Source: Marinomonas mediterranea MMB-1
GTDB lineage: Bacteria; Pseudomonadota; Gammaproteobacteria; Pseudomonadales; Marinomonadaceae
Length of the DNA: 64,000 nucleotides
NCBI RefSeq assembly: GCF_000192865.1
Contig: NC_015276.1
Location: forward strand, 62,001-126,000
Direction: 5' to 3'
A model generated the notes under the pieces. It searched no databases. It was given only the letters and a program-made list of their open reading frames with translations, and had not been told where the DNA came from. Below, one piece after another: positions 53,487-62,468 of this stretch. The translations under genes and the position numbers were made by a program. How positions within the stretch are numbered: the stretch's first letter is position 1; each line of letters opens with the position of its first letter.

Positions 53487-54728
53487 ATGATCGTGAAGCG
53501 TCATATTCTGTACAAACACTTTGCGGTGAGTTGGAGTAATTTTATTCTCACTGCAATGACTATCTATCTATTTTTGGGCATGCCACTGGCGATGCGGCAG
53601 CATGGTTGGAGCGGAGCTGAAATAGGCATGTTTCAGCTCGCGGGGCTGCCCGTTCTGTTAAAGTTTTTTATGGGCGCACCCATTGAGCGTTTTGCGTTCA
53701 AGCAGGCGAACTACTTTAAATGGAGTCTGCTATTGAGTGTCGGCGTTGCTATTGGACTTTTCTTATTGAGTCGCGCAGATATTGAGCATGTTTCATTTTC
53801 TCAGGTATTTTTTGCCACGATTCTAACGTCAGTGTTTGCGACATGGCTGGACATTCCTGTTAACGCTCTGGCCATTCGTTTGTTGGATGAAAAGGAACAG
53901 TTAAGAAATGGTGTTCTGCGATCTTCTGTGGCGGCGTTGGCCTCTATTGTCGGAGGTGGAATTATGATTTTCGTATACAGTGACTATGGTTGGCAGGCGC
54001 CTATCTACGTCTTTATGTTTGCGTTAATACTTTCGTTAATTCTATTGTTTTTATTAGAGAAGCAAGAGAAGAACGTCGGTTCTACGAGTGTCTATTCAAT
54101 GAAAAAAAAGGGAGGCTTATCCTTATTAAAAGGCTATTTTCATCAACCTGATAAGCGTTGGTGGCATCTTATTTTAGTCTTTTATTTTCCTTTTATTGGT
54201 TGCGCATGGTTATTTTTGAAACCCACACTACTGGATTTTGGTGTCAGTCTTGATGATATTGCTTGGTTGGCAACATTGGGCGGTATTGTTGCAGCGATAG
54301 CGAGTTTTTCTTATGCCGTAGTATTAAAACGCTTGCCGGGTCGTGGCTTGTTATTGTCTGCCAGTGTTTTCAACATTATTGCGCTTTATATCATGTTATC
54401 GTTGACCATGGCTGTACCTGAAAGGTGGCAACTTATTACGGCGGTCGTGGTGTTAGCGATTGCTCTTGGATTGTCCTCCGGCGTGATAATGGGGATTATG
54501 ATGACCCAATGCCGCCAGCAGCACGAAGCATTTGATTATAGCCTTCAGTCAAGTTTGTTTGCGTTGTCCAGAATGCTGGTTCCCGCTCTAGCTGGTGTGT
54601 TACTTGACAAACTCGGGTACCAGGGGCTATATGGTGGGTTGTTAGTCGGCGCCGTGGCGGTGACGATGGTTACCTTCTTGATGCTGCGTTCTAGCCCCCA
54701 TCATCTGATGTCAAATGCATCGCAATAA
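53487..54728 (+). CDS. MFS transporter (RhtX/FptX siderophore-permease type)
   Basis: A 413-residue twelve-helix major facilitator. Its N-terminal half with GMPLAMRQHGWSGAEIGMFQL and GLPVLLKFFMGAPIER resembles RhtX/FptX and AmpG-like inner-membrane siderophore permeases. It starts 30 bp after the TonB receptor with GGGAG ahead of ATG 53487 (a GTG at 53493 is also possible). The gene pair would carry a chelate across both membranes without an ABC transporter. Substrate identity cannot be read. Confidence 0.85.
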   Translation: MIVKRHILYKHFAVSWSNFILTAMTIYLFLGMPLAMRQHGWSGAEIGMFQLAGLPVLLKFFMGAPIERFAFKQANYFKWSLLLSVGVAIGLFLLSRADIEHVSFSQVFFATILTSVFATWLDIPVNALAIRLLDEKEQLRNGVLRSSVAALASIVGGGIMIFVYSDYGWQAPIYVFMFALILSLILLFLLEKQEKNVGSTSVYSMKKKGGLSLLKGYFHQPDKRWWHLILVFYFPFIGCAWLFLKPTLLDFGVSLDDIAWLATLGGIVAAIASFSYAVVLKRLPGRGLLLSASVFNIIALYIMLSLTMAVPERWQLITAVVVLAIALGLSSGVIMGIMMTQCRQQHEAFDYSLQSSLFALSRMLVPALAGVLLDKLGYQGLYGGLLVGAVAVTMVTFLMLRSSPHHLMSNASQ

Positions 54729-54855
54729 CCCCCGTTTTTTGTAAAGGCTTACCCAGGAGAGTGCGGAAGAGGCATCCGTAGTTTATTCTGGGGATAGATC
54801 ATTAATGGTTAGTACTGATTTTTAATCAACCAAAAGATCCAAACAGGAGAGAATT

Positions 54856-55113
54856 ATGATGGATAAAAACCTAGCGCTTATCCCCCCAAAAAAGTGGAAA
54901 ATGATGGTTGTTGTATGGCTGGCAATCTACCCATTACTCAATCTCTTTTTTCCACTCTTTGATATTGCGTTTCCGTATTTGTCGGCAATGGCGGGTGTTG
55001 CGCAGTTTAACTTGCCTATTCGACTCTTGCTTATGACAATCGTTATTGTACCCATCATGTCTACTATTATGGCATTGCTGCAAAAGCGTTTGTTTGTCTG
55101 GCTTAGATCATAG
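54856..55113 (+). CDS. Small membrane protein related to the C-terminal part of COG3224 monooxygenases
   Basis: An 85-residue protein with two predicted helices. PPKKWKMMVVVWLAIYPLLNL followed by LPIRLLLMTIVIVPIMSTIMALL (each shown only in part) recalls the membrane tail of larger COG3224 antibiotic-biosynthesis-monooxygenase proteins, which begin with PPRWK and end with LPLPLR-type segments. Here that tail is a free-standing gene; an ABM domain is fused to a decarboxylase two genes downstream. Starts with AGGAG before ATG. Recognition is from memory of family patterns. Confidence 0.65.
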   Translation: MMDKNLALIPPKKWKMMVVVWLAIYPLLNLFFPLFDIAFPYLSAMAGVAQFNLPIRLLLMTIVIVPIMSTIMALLQKRLFVWLRS

Positions 55114-55227
55114 TGTCTCGCATGTGAGTGTTGCATAAATGCTGTCGTGAGAAGTCGTCTTTTTCGAGGTAGCCTTTTAGGTGGACACCGCCTGAGCAAT
55201 CGTTCAGTGCTTATTAGGGAGAATAAA

Positions 55228-56163
55228 ATGAACGCCGAACCTAACGATCAAACTGATGTTCAACGTTTAGTGACCGCAAGCTGGGCGGTTGGTCGGAGTT
55301 GCGAACCCATTCGAATTGAGCGTTTGGAATGCGAAGAGGGCTTTTCTGTCGTCAAATCGTATTCTAAATCGAACGATGTACTTACAGAGTATTCCGACCA
55401 CGACGGGAGCGAGCGCCATCTTATTGTGACGTTTGGGTTATCGGGCGCCTCTGACTTTACCGATATCAATGGCAAAGGCCTTTTGTTTAGCGAACGCTAT
55501 ACCACCATGTCGATCTTTCGAAGTGGACGTGGAGAAAGACGGTATTCCGCGGGCGCTAAGGTTGAACAACTCAGGCTGGTGGTATCGGAAAGCACGTTAC
55601 AAAACTTCGTCGGAGAAGAGCGGTGCCAAGCTATAATGGGAAGGCCGTTGCAGAAAAGTGAAAGCTTTAGAGCATTAGCTTACGAACAGAGTCGTATAAG
55701 CCCGCATTTGCAGTTTTTCAGAACGACTCAGCTAGGAGATCAATGCTGTGGGCTGAATCAGCGTCTCCATGCCTTAAATTTGTTGTCTGAGCAGTTGAGT
55801 CATTATGTGCCGCTCAAAAAACGTCATGAACGCATCTCTGATAGAGATTTGGAGTGCATTACGCGTGTTGAAGCGTACATGCGGGCGCATATGGATAAGC
55901 CGATCAGTAATGCGTATTTATGCAATGTTTTGGGGATCAGTGAGTACAAACTGAAATCCTGTTTTCGACAGCTTTATAACACCAGTCCAGCACAACACTT
56001 GTTTGAAATCCGAATGCAAAAAGCGTGGGAGCTGCTGGAATCTGGCTACCAAGTTGCCGAAACGGCCTATCGAGTCGGGTATAGGCATCCAAGTAATTTC
56101 AGTTCGGCGTTTACAACGTTTTTTAACTGTACGCCTAAATCTGTAAGGTATTGTCTGATCTGA
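55228..56163 (+). CDS. AraC family regulator, PchR-like
   Basis: A 311-residue regulator with a variable N-terminal sensor and a C-terminal AraC pair of HTH motifs (DLECITRVEAYMRAHMDKPIS and GYQVAETAYRVGYRHPSNFSSAF, in parts). Its position after a TonB receptor and MFS permease suits the PchR/AlcR-type group, which switches on siderophore uptake when the ferric chelate is present. The start is ATG 55228 with AGGGAG upstream; an earlier frame adds 27 residues that do not look protein-like. Confidence 0.87.
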   Translation: MNAEPNDQTDVQRLVTASWAVGRSCEPIRIERLECEEGFSVVKSYSKSNDVLTEYSDHDGSERHLIVTFGLSGASDFTDINGKGLLFSERYTTMSIFRSGRGERRYSAGAKVEQLRLVVSESTLQNFVGEERCQAIMGRPLQKSESFRALAYEQSRISPHLQFFRTTQLGDQCCGLNQRLHALNLLSEQLSHYVPLKKRHERISDRDLECITRVEAYMRAHMDKPISNAYLCNVLGISEYKLKSCFRQLYNTSPAQHLFEIRMQKAWELLESGYQVAETAYRVGYRHPSNFSSAFTTFFNCTPKSVRYCLI

Positions 56164-56274
56164 GAAACTATTTTCCATATTTGAAAAACGGCTTACCAAT
56201 TTGGTCTACATATTCTGGTTATGAACTATGTCACGATCTTCATACTGTGTAATAACCTCTATGGGAGAAGGGCA

Positions 56275-56985
56275 ATGCAATCAGATCGTTATCAAATTGG
56301 TTGGAACATGTTGGCAGAAGTAGACGGGGAACAAGGCGAACGGGTGATCGACGCGTTGCAGGACATCGCGCCAGATTTTGCCACTATCCTGATTGGCATG
56401 TTTGGTGATGTTTATAGTCGAAAAACGCTGCATTTAAAGTCTCGAGAACTGGCGACCATCGCTTCTCTTGTCACGCTAGGTAATGCAGCCCCGCAGCTTA
56501 AAGTCCATATCCATGGGGCGCTCAATGTGGGTTGTACCGCTCAGGAAATTGTCGAAGTCATGATGCAAATAGCCCTCTATGCAGGTTTTCCAGCGGCGCT
56601 AAATGGATTGTTCGCGGCAAAAGAAGTATTCAAAGAGCGCGACATCGAGATTGGCTCTGGTTCTGATGGAACAGCTTCAGCAGGTCTACCTTCTCAATTC
56701 GACAAAGGCTATTTCATTACGGCGGAATTGAGAATAACAGACCCAAACCGAGTGGAAGAAACAAAAGCACGATTTAAGGAGCTGTGTGCCATTACGCGAG
56801 AAGAAGCTGGCTGTACCCTTTTTGAACTGCATGAATTTGAAGAGGAACCCACGAAGCTGATGCTATGGGAGCGATTTGATTCAGAGGAGGCTTTCCACTT
56901 CCACCACAACGCACCTTATACGATTGCGCTTAAGGACAAAGGCTTGACTGAGATCGTTTCAATACATCAATCCGACATGGTGTAG
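56275..56985 (+). CDS. Carboxymuconolactone decarboxylase / antibiotic biosynthesis monooxygenase fusion
   Basis: A 236-residue protein combining a carboxymuconolactone-decarboxylase-type domain (about 10-125; LKSRELATIASLVTLGNAAPQL and VHIHGALNVGCTAQEIVE, with Cys and His of the AhpD-like site) and a C-terminal ABM domain (about 140-232; ITREEAGCTLFELHEF and FDSEEAFHFHHNAPYT). Such a fusion could handle quinones or small aromatic and peroxide substrates. It is in the same strand order as the AraC regulator and the small membrane protein. The start is ATG 56275; an ATG at 56221 is possible. Function is inferred from domains only. Confidence 0.85.
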   Translation: MQSDRYQIGWNMLAEVDGEQGERVIDALQDIAPDFATILIGMFGDVYSRKTLHLKSRELATIASLVTLGNAAPQLKVHIHGALNVGCTAQEIVEVMMQIALYAGFPAALNGLFAAKEVFKERDIEIGSGSDGTASAGLPSQFDKGYFITAELRITDPNRVEETKARFKELCAITREEAGCTLFELHEFEEEPTKLMLWERFDSEEAFHFHHNAPYTIALKDKGLTEIVSIHQSDMV

Positions 56986-57120
56986 GGAAGCCGACATGTG
57001 TTTTGCTGTTGTTTGACCAAATGTGCAATGTATGCACATTTTTGTTTAATCTCACCGTCATTTTGAAAATAGGCGTATAATGCCCGCACTTTTATTCCGG
57101 TTTAAGAGGTAGCGATAAGC

Positions 57121-57456
57121 ATGAGTCTTCCAAATTGTCCAAAATGTAACTCAGAGTATGTATATCAGGATCAAGAGTTATTGGTTTGCCCTGAGTGTGG
57201 TCACGACTGGAATCCAAATGAAGTCGAGGTGGACGAAGACGCGCTTTTCATTAAAGACGCAAACGGCACGCAACTGCAGGATGGCGATAAAGTGACTTTG
57301 GCGAAAGACCTAAAAGTAAAAGGCTCGTCTCAAGTGCTTAAAATCGGTACCAAAGCGACAATCAAACGCTTAGTCGACGGCGATCATGACTTAGACTGTA
57401 AAGTTGATGGTGCGGGCGATATGATGCTGAAGTCTCAGTTCGTTAAAAAAGCCTAA
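57121..57456 (+). CDS. Zinc-ribbon PhnA/YjdM family protein
   Basis: A 111-residue protein of the PhnA/YjdM family. The N-terminal zinc ribbon has CPKC and CPEC pairs (Cys 6, 9, 25 and 28 or so), and the C-terminal domain shows [16 protein letters not shown] and KSQFVKKA. Despite the name it is not proven to act in phosphonate use. It is monocistronic and closed by a bidirectional terminator. Confidence 0.93.
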   Translation: MSLPNCPKCNSEYVYQDQELLVCPECGHDWNPNEVEVDEDALFIKDANGTQLQDGDKVTLAKDLKVKGSSQVLKIGTKATIKRLVDGDHDLDCKVDGAGDMMLKSQFVKKA

Positions 57457-57485
57457 GATAAAACGAACAGAATATTTTTTGGAAA

Positions 57486-57513
57486 AAGCCTCGAAGAGAT
57501 TCGGGGCTTTTTT
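57486..57513. terminator. Bidirectional terminator
   Basis: AAGCCTCGAA and TTCGGGGCTT pair over 10 bp around GAGA with one G-T pair, with an A-run to the left and a T-run to the right. It lies between convergent phnA-like and LysE genes. Confidence 0.88.
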
Positions 57514-57531
57514 ATGCTTATTACACAGCCT

Positions 57532-58161
57532 CTAAACCATCATGCCGTACGTCCATTTCGCAAGTTCAAACGCGATATAAAACATAATAATAGCCACGAT
57601 GCTGTCGAGTATTTTCCAAGTACTTGGGCGAGAAAACACAGGCACCAACTTCGTAGCAGCGTAGCCTAGGCCATAAAACCATAGAAAAGACGCTGAGACA
57701 GACCCGATTAGAAACCACAGTTTTTCATCCAATGTAAAGGAAGAGGCAACGCCGCCAATGACGACAACCGTATCTAAATAAACATGCGGGTTTAAAAAGG
57801 TAATCGCTAGGGTGGCTAAGACAATCGAGGTTTTTCCCCGCTTTTGCGTATCATCAGACGATACATTCAGAGCATGTTTGCTGTGCAAAGCGGATTTTAG
57901 CGAAGAAAATCCATACCAAAACAGGAAGGCAGCACCTAATGCGCCCAATATAATTTGGGCGATGTCATAACTCTGGATGATTGCACCAATACCAAAAATT
58001 CCCAATGACATGAGCAACACATCGCCCATAAAACACAAGGTGGCAACGGTAAACACATGCTGCTTTTTGAGGCCAGACCTTAGTAAAAACGCATTTTGAC
58101 TGCCAATAGCGACAATGAGGCTGCCGGATAAAAAGATGCCTTTTAACATCATAGATAACAT
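57532..58161 (-). CDS. LysE/ArgO family amino acid exporter
   Basis: A 209-residue exporter with about six helices. The start GIFLSGSLIVAIGSQNAFLLRSGL, in two pieces, and the conserved LNPHVYLDTVVVIGGVA are characteristic of LysE/ArgO, which remove excess arginine or lysine. It is divergent from an ArgP-type LysR regulator 95 bp away, the usual arrangement for argO. Several Met codons near the N-terminus (58161, 58149) leave the exact start open. Confidence 0.9.
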   Translation of the reverse strand: MLSMMLKGIFLSGSLIVAIGSQNAFLLRSGLKKQHVFTVATLCFMGDVLLMSLGIFGIGAIIQSYDIAQIILGALGAAFLFWYGFSSLKSALHSKHALNVSSDDTQKRGKTSIVLATLAITFLNPHVYLDTVVVIGGVASSFTLDEKLWFLIGSVSASFLWFYGLGYAATKLVPVFSRPSTWKILDSIVAIIMFYIAFELAKWTYGMMV

Positions 58162-58256
58162 AGATAGAAATGTCCGCGGTGTGGTATGACGCTAAGATTG
58201 ACCTTATTCGAACTTAAGGTAAAGTTAAAATAATTAATGATAAATAAGAGATTCTA

Positions 58257-59135
58257 ATGCTGGATTATCGATTGTTAGAGGCACTTGAAATAGTTGGAAC
58301 GCTAGGTAGCTTTGAGCGTGCGGCGAATGCACTTGGCATCACTCAATCTGCGATGTCTCAACGTATCAGTACCTTAGAACAGAGAGTTGGAAAGCTTCTC
58401 GTCAAACGAGAACGGCCTATAACTCTGACGGACGCGGGGCTTGAAATCGTAAAGCACGTTACTAAAGTCAAACTGCTCGAAAATGAACTGATCAGCGTGT
58501 ATAACCCTGACTCCTCCAGACCAACGCTTAAAATCGTGATGAACGCCGATTCGCTATCGACGTGGTGGCATGACGCCACGGCTCCTTTTCTTCGACAGCA
58601 TGACGTTGCAATTGAAATTAACACGGAAGATCAAAGTCAGGGTCTAGCGCACCTTCAGGAAGGCTCGGTTGTCGCCTGCATTTGCAGTACTGAGAAACCG
58701 CTAAGTGGCACGCGCTGTCATTATATAGGCAATATGGAATACCGCTTTTATTGCTCTCCCTCCTTCTATCAGACTTACTTTTCTAATGGCGTGACGCAAG
58801 ATGCTCTAAACCGCGCACCCGCCGTGATTTATGGTGTAAAAGATAAAATTCATGAAGAGGGCTTTATGAAAATGGGCTTTGAACTATCGTCGCCCCGTTA
58901 TCTTTGCCCTTCTAGCATTGGAATGGTGAAACAAGTCGCTTCTGGCAGTGCCTATGGTGCGTTACCCACTTACCAAGCAGAAGAAAATGCGAGTGAACTT
59001 ATCGATGTATTTGCCGATCAGCCCAGCATCGAGATTCCGTTGTATTGGCACTACTGGCGTGAAGGCGGGGAACTACTAGAACGATTAACTGATGTACTCT
59101 TGTCCAAGCAAACACGAGAAGCGATGCGTTTGTAA
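58257..59135 (+). CDS. LysR regulator of the ArgP/IciA type
   Basis: A 292-residue regulator. Its DYRLLEALEIVGTLGSFERAA and ALGITQSAMSQRISTLEQRVG (each part of the HTH) are those of ArgP, which activates the arginine exporter in the presence of arginine and blocks it with lysine. The divergent LysE gene should be its target. It probably also regulates itself from the shared 95-bp region. Confidence 0.9.
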   Translation: MLDYRLLEALEIVGTLGSFERAANALGITQSAMSQRISTLEQRVGKLLVKRERPITLTDAGLEIVKHVTKVKLLENELISVYNPDSSRPTLKIVMNADSLSTWWHDATAPFLRQHDVAIEINTEDQSQGLAHLQEGSVVACICSTEKPLSGTRCHYIGNMEYRFYCSPSFYQTYFSNGVTQDALNRAPAVIYGVKDKIHEEGFMKMGFELSSPRYLCPSSIGMVKQVASGSAYGALPTYQAEENASELIDVFADQPSIEIPLYWHYWREGGELLERLTDVLLSKQTREAMRL

Positions 59136-59321
59136 ATGACTCGTTGGTAATGGTGTTCGTTTAGGTTGGTTTTTATTTTTCCTAGGTATGCGAACGATAT
59201 AGCGAGTCTTAAGGCCGTTAGTGGTAAAGCAGTGACTTTATAAATGTGTAAAAAGTGTGTGTTTTAAGAGGGTTCTTCGTGAGTTATTGATATTTATAAG
59301 GTTTATTCCTATACCTTGTGT

Positions 59322-59357
59322 GCTCCAAGGAGTGCGTAGCTTTTTACGCACAGGAGC
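59322..59357 (+). promoter_or_regulatory. Two-step hairpin in the subtilase leader
   Basis: GCTCC (59322) and GGAGC (59353) enclose GTGCGTA (59332) and TACGCAC (59345) around GCTTTT. It lies about 50 bp before the protease start. It may stabilise the mRNA or be regulatory; the rest of the 270-bp gap shows nothing I can name. Confidence 0.5.
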
Positions 59358-59408
59358 TGAATTATATTTTTTAATGAAAAAGTATTAACGGAATAAGAAA
59401 AGGGAAAA

Positions 59409-61619
59409 ATGGCAATAAGGGAACAGTTTTTAGTCACAGCGCTAGGGATGCTTGTCGCAGGTAGCACTTTGGCGCAAACGGAAGGCGTCGAGCCGTTTAT
59501 TTCAAGTAATGTCGAAACCATCCCAAATCAGTGGGTGGTTGTCTTAAAAGAGTCCGTCTTCGATGAAGAAGGTCTTTCAACTCAGTCAGCAGAAGTTGGC
59601 GCTGGGAAGTCCATACGAGATGTCGCAGAGAGTCTCATTAAAAGTGTTTCTGTAAACAGTACTTCTTCGGTCGCGTCGGAATTAGAGCACGTATACACCT
59701 CCTCACTTCAAGGGTTTTCGGCAAACCTTAGTGATGAGGCAGCGGAACAATTAAAAGCTCGGAATGAAGTTAAATACATTGTGCCAGATGGCGTGGTGTC
59801 GATTGATGCCGTGCAACAGCCAACGCCTTCTTGGGGGTTAGATCGCATCGATCAACTCGATCTACCTTTAGACGACCGTTTTCAATATCAAAACTCTGGT
59901 TCTGGCGTACACGCTTACGTCATCGATACGGGGATTCTAGCGTCCCATAGTGAGTTCAGCGGACGGGTTGGTAATGGTTACGATTTCGTTGATAACGATG
60001 CTAACCCTCAAGATTGTAATGGCCACGGAACGCATGTGGCGGGGACTATTGGAGGCACGTCGTACGGCGTCGCGAAAGAGGTAACGCTTCATGCAGTGCG
60101 TGCGCTTAACTGTAATGGACGTGGCTCCTATTCTGGCATTATAGCTGCGGTTGATTGGGTGACAAACAACCATGTTAGTCCCGCAGTGGTGAATATGAGT
60201 TTGGGTGGTGGCGCGTATTCGCCATTAGACGATGTAATAACGAACTCGTTCAATGCTGGGGTAACGTATGCCGTCGCCGCAGGTAATGACTCCTCCGCCG
60301 ATGCGTGTGGTGTGTCTCCTGCAAGAACGCCAGTGGCGTTAACGGTTGGTGCCACAACAATTGATGATAATAGATCGGGTTTTTCGAATATCGGCCGGTG
60401 TCTCGACTTATTCGCACCTGGTAGCAATATAACGTCCGCATGGATTGGGAACAATTCAGCGACACGCACCATTAGTGGTACATCAATGGCAACGCCACAC
60501 GTTGCTGGTGTGGTTGCCTTGTATCTTGAATCAAACCCAACCAGCTCACCGAGCGAAACGAGCCGTAACCTTATCAATGCGACCAGTGCAGATCTCGTGC
60601 AGAATGCTGGCGTGGATTCGCCGAATTTGCTACTGAAATCTGACGTGAAAGGGGGACTCGTTATGCAACGTTGGGCCACTAAACAAGGCGGATTTTGGGA
60701 CGCCCAACAGTGGCTCGCTGGTGATTTTAATGGCGATGGAAACGTTGATATAGCAAAAGCATTTAATGACGGCGGCAAAGGCAGTCTAGATGTTCACCTT
60801 TCTAATGGCCTCAATTCAATGGCAATACAGCGCTGGGGGACGAAACAAGGTGGCTTTTGGAATGCGCAGCAATGGCTAGTTGGCGACTTCAATGGTGATG
60901 GTAATGCCGACGCAGCAAAAGCGTTTAACGACAACGGATGCGGCAGCATTGATGTGCACCTTTCAAATGGTAACGGCAGTGTGTCTATGCAGCGTTGGGC
61001 GACTCGACAAGGCGGTTTCTGGGATAAACAGCAATGGTTTGTCGGAGACTTCAATGGCGACGGCTACGACGACATCGCAAAAGCATTCAACGACAATGGC
61101 AAGGGCAGTATCGATGTACATGTGTCCAATGGCCAAGGTGCGTTTACGATGCAACGTTGGGCGACACAACAAGGTGGTTTCTGGGATGCTCAGCAGTGGG
61201 TAACGGGGGATTTCAACGGCGATGGTTTTGTTGATGTGGCAAAAGCCTTTAATGATGGCGGAAAAGGTAGCATCGATGTGCATGTGTCTAATGGAAATGG
61301 CCAATTTACGATGCAACGTTGGGCAACGCAGCAAGGCGGATTCTGGGATGCTCAGCAATGGGTAACGGGCGACTTTAATGGCGACGGTTACGATGACATT
61401 GCGAAGGCGTTTAATGACGGCGGCAAAGGTAGCATTGATGTACATGTTTCGAATGGCAACGGTAGCCTAAGAATGCAGCGTTGGGCGACACAACAAGGTG
61501 GATTTTGGAATGCTCAACAATGGATAACGGGCGACTTTAATGGCGATGGTATCGATGACTTTGCAAAAGCCTTTAACGATGGCGGCAGAGGCAGTATAGA
61601 TGTCCACTTGCTCAAGTAG
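59409..61619 (+). CDS. Secreted subtilisin-family serine protease with six VCBS/FG-GAP-like repeats
   Basis: A 736-residue secreted protease. In order: a signal peptide (about 1-22, ending TLAQ), an I9-type propeptide (about 38-128, with NQWVVVLKESVF), an S8 catalytic domain with Asp 173 (VIDTGI), His 206 (GHGTHVAG) and Ser 359 (SGTSMATPHVAG), and six repeats of 54 residues from about residue 419 to the end. Each repeat contains QGGFWDAQQW and the calcium-loop type GDFNGDGxxDIAKAF. The repeats probably bind calcium and form a propeller-like module for adhesion or for stability outside the cell. GGGAAAA precedes the ATG. Confidence 0.94.
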   Translation: MAIREQFLVTALGMLVAGSTLAQTEGVEPFISSNVETIPNQWVVVLKESVFDEEGLSTQSAEVGAGKSIRDVAESLIKSVSVNSTSSVASELEHVYTSSLQGFSANLSDEAAEQLKARNEVKYIVPDGVVSIDAVQQPTPSWGLDRIDQLDLPLDDRFQYQNSGSGVHAYVIDTGILASHSEFSGRVGNGYDFVDNDANPQDCNGHGTHVAGTIGGTSYGVAKEVTLHAVRALNCNGRGSYSGIIAAVDWVTNNHVSPAVVNMSLGGGAYSPLDDVITNSFNAGVTYAVAAGNDSSADACGVSPARTPVALTVGATTIDDNRSGFSNIGRCLDLFAPGSNITSAWIGNNSATRTISGTSMATPHVAGVVALYLESNPTSSPSETSRNLINATSADLVQNAGVDSPNLLLKSDVKGGLVMQRWATKQGGFWDAQQWLAGDFNGDGNVDIAKAFNDGGKGSLDVHLSNGLNSMAIQRWGTKQGGFWNAQQWLVGDFNGDGNADAAKAFNDNGCGSIDVHLSNGNGSVSMQRWATRQGGFWDKQQWFVGDFNGDGYDDIAKAFNDNGKGSIDVHVSNGQGAFTMQRWATQQGGFWDAQQWVTGDFNGDGFVDVAKAFNDGGKGSIDVHVSNGNGQFTMQRWATQQGGFWDAQQWVTGDFNGDGYDDIAKAFNDGGKGSIDVHVSNGNGSLRMQRWATQQGGFWNAQQWITGDFNGDGIDDFAKAFNDGGRGSIDVHLLK
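60663..61616 (+). repeat. Six phased 162-bp repeats in the protease gene
   Basis: Repeat units begin at 60663, 60825, 60987, 61149, 61311 and 61473, all exactly 162 bp apart (the last is short). They encode 54-residue modules and stay very similar at the DNA level, which suggests recent duplication or gene conversion. The second copy has a Cys in place of a Lys. Confidence 0.93.
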
Positions 61620-61663
61620 TGTGTTAGGCGCGAGTTACTTTTAACACGACAAAAATAGAGAAG

Positions 61664-61697
61664 AGAAGTGAGTGTGCATCTTTGCACACTCACTTCT
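61664..61697. terminator. Strong 15-bp hairpin between protease and isochorismatase genes
   Basis: AGAAGTGAGTGTGCA and TGCACACTCACTTCT pair perfectly around TCTT. On the minus strand a T-run follows, so it should terminate the isochorismatase-side transcript; it may also slow the protease transcript. Confidence 0.75.
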
Positions 61698-61723
61698 AAT
61701 TCAGGTTAACTTAAACGTGCTTG

Positions 61724-62323
61724 TTAGGTGAATTCTCCTAACTTCACAACCGTCGCATATCGATCACCCAGAGCGGCCATTGCAGCTTTGTGAACGGTCA
61801 CAGCATCGACACTTTCACCACTGTGATAAGGAAGGCTTCGTGTTGCACAGGCGTCTTCACAAACCACAACGTTATACCCCAATTCTACGGCTTTTATTGT
61901 TGTCGCGGTAACGCACATATGGCTCATAAAGCCAGCAACAATGAGTTGTTTCCGTCCTGTTAAATGCAAGAGTTCTTCTAAGTTTGTATTGAAGAAAGAA
62001 CTTGGCATTGTTTTCGGAATGATTTGCTCATCTTCAGTCGGTTGAAGCTGATCAACCACATTTGACATGTCAGATTCGCAATTGAAAACGGGGGAGGCTG
62101 CACTTGCTTTGTGTACGATATGAAACACGGGTGCGCTATGAGCTCTAGCAATGTCTAGTAACTTTTGCGCATTGGCTAATGCGTCGGTACCGTTTTGCCC
62201 TAGATTGAGCATTCCATCACAGTATTCGTTCTGAAAATCGATCAGTAGAAGAGCGGCATCATCCCAATTTACTTCTGTATTTTTTAGACCTGCAATAGAA
62301 CGTAATGTATTTAAATGGCTCAT
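61724..62323 (-). CDS. Isochorismatase-family cysteine hydrolase
   Basis: A 199-residue cysteine hydrolase. The triad is visible as Asp in LLIDFQNEYCDG, Lys in PKTMPSSFF (about 104) and Cys in FMSHMCVTATTIKAVELGY. Members hydrolyse amides or isochorismate-like substrates; nothing nearby suggests siderophore synthesis, so it is probably an amidase of the nicotinamidase-like group. AAAAGGAG precedes the ATG. A LysR gene lies upstream in the same direction. Confidence 0.9.
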   Translation of the reverse strand: MSHLNTLRSIAGLKNTEVNWDDAALLLIDFQNEYCDGMLNLGQNGTDALANAQKLLDIARAHSAPVFHIVHKASAASPVFNCESDMSNVVDQLQPTEDEQIIPKTMPSSFFNTNLEELLHLTGRKQLIVAGFMSHMCVTATTIKAVELGYNVVVCEDACATRSLPYHSGESVDAVTVHKAAMAALGDRYATVVKLGEFT

Positions 62324-62468
62324 TTTTCACTCCTTTTAATGAATAAACTGATTCTAAATTGGAATGAAGAAAAGTGAATTTATATCTATGCACATCGCAT
62401 GAGCATAAATGTGTGTTGTAAATTGAGTTTGACTGAAAAGGAAAACGTCCTACTTTAATCTTCCCTTT

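Noticed and set aside
60963..61445. 160-codon antisense ORF in the protease repeats
   Set aside because: It is open only because the repeats lack stops on the other strand; its repeated pattern mirrors the sense repeats.
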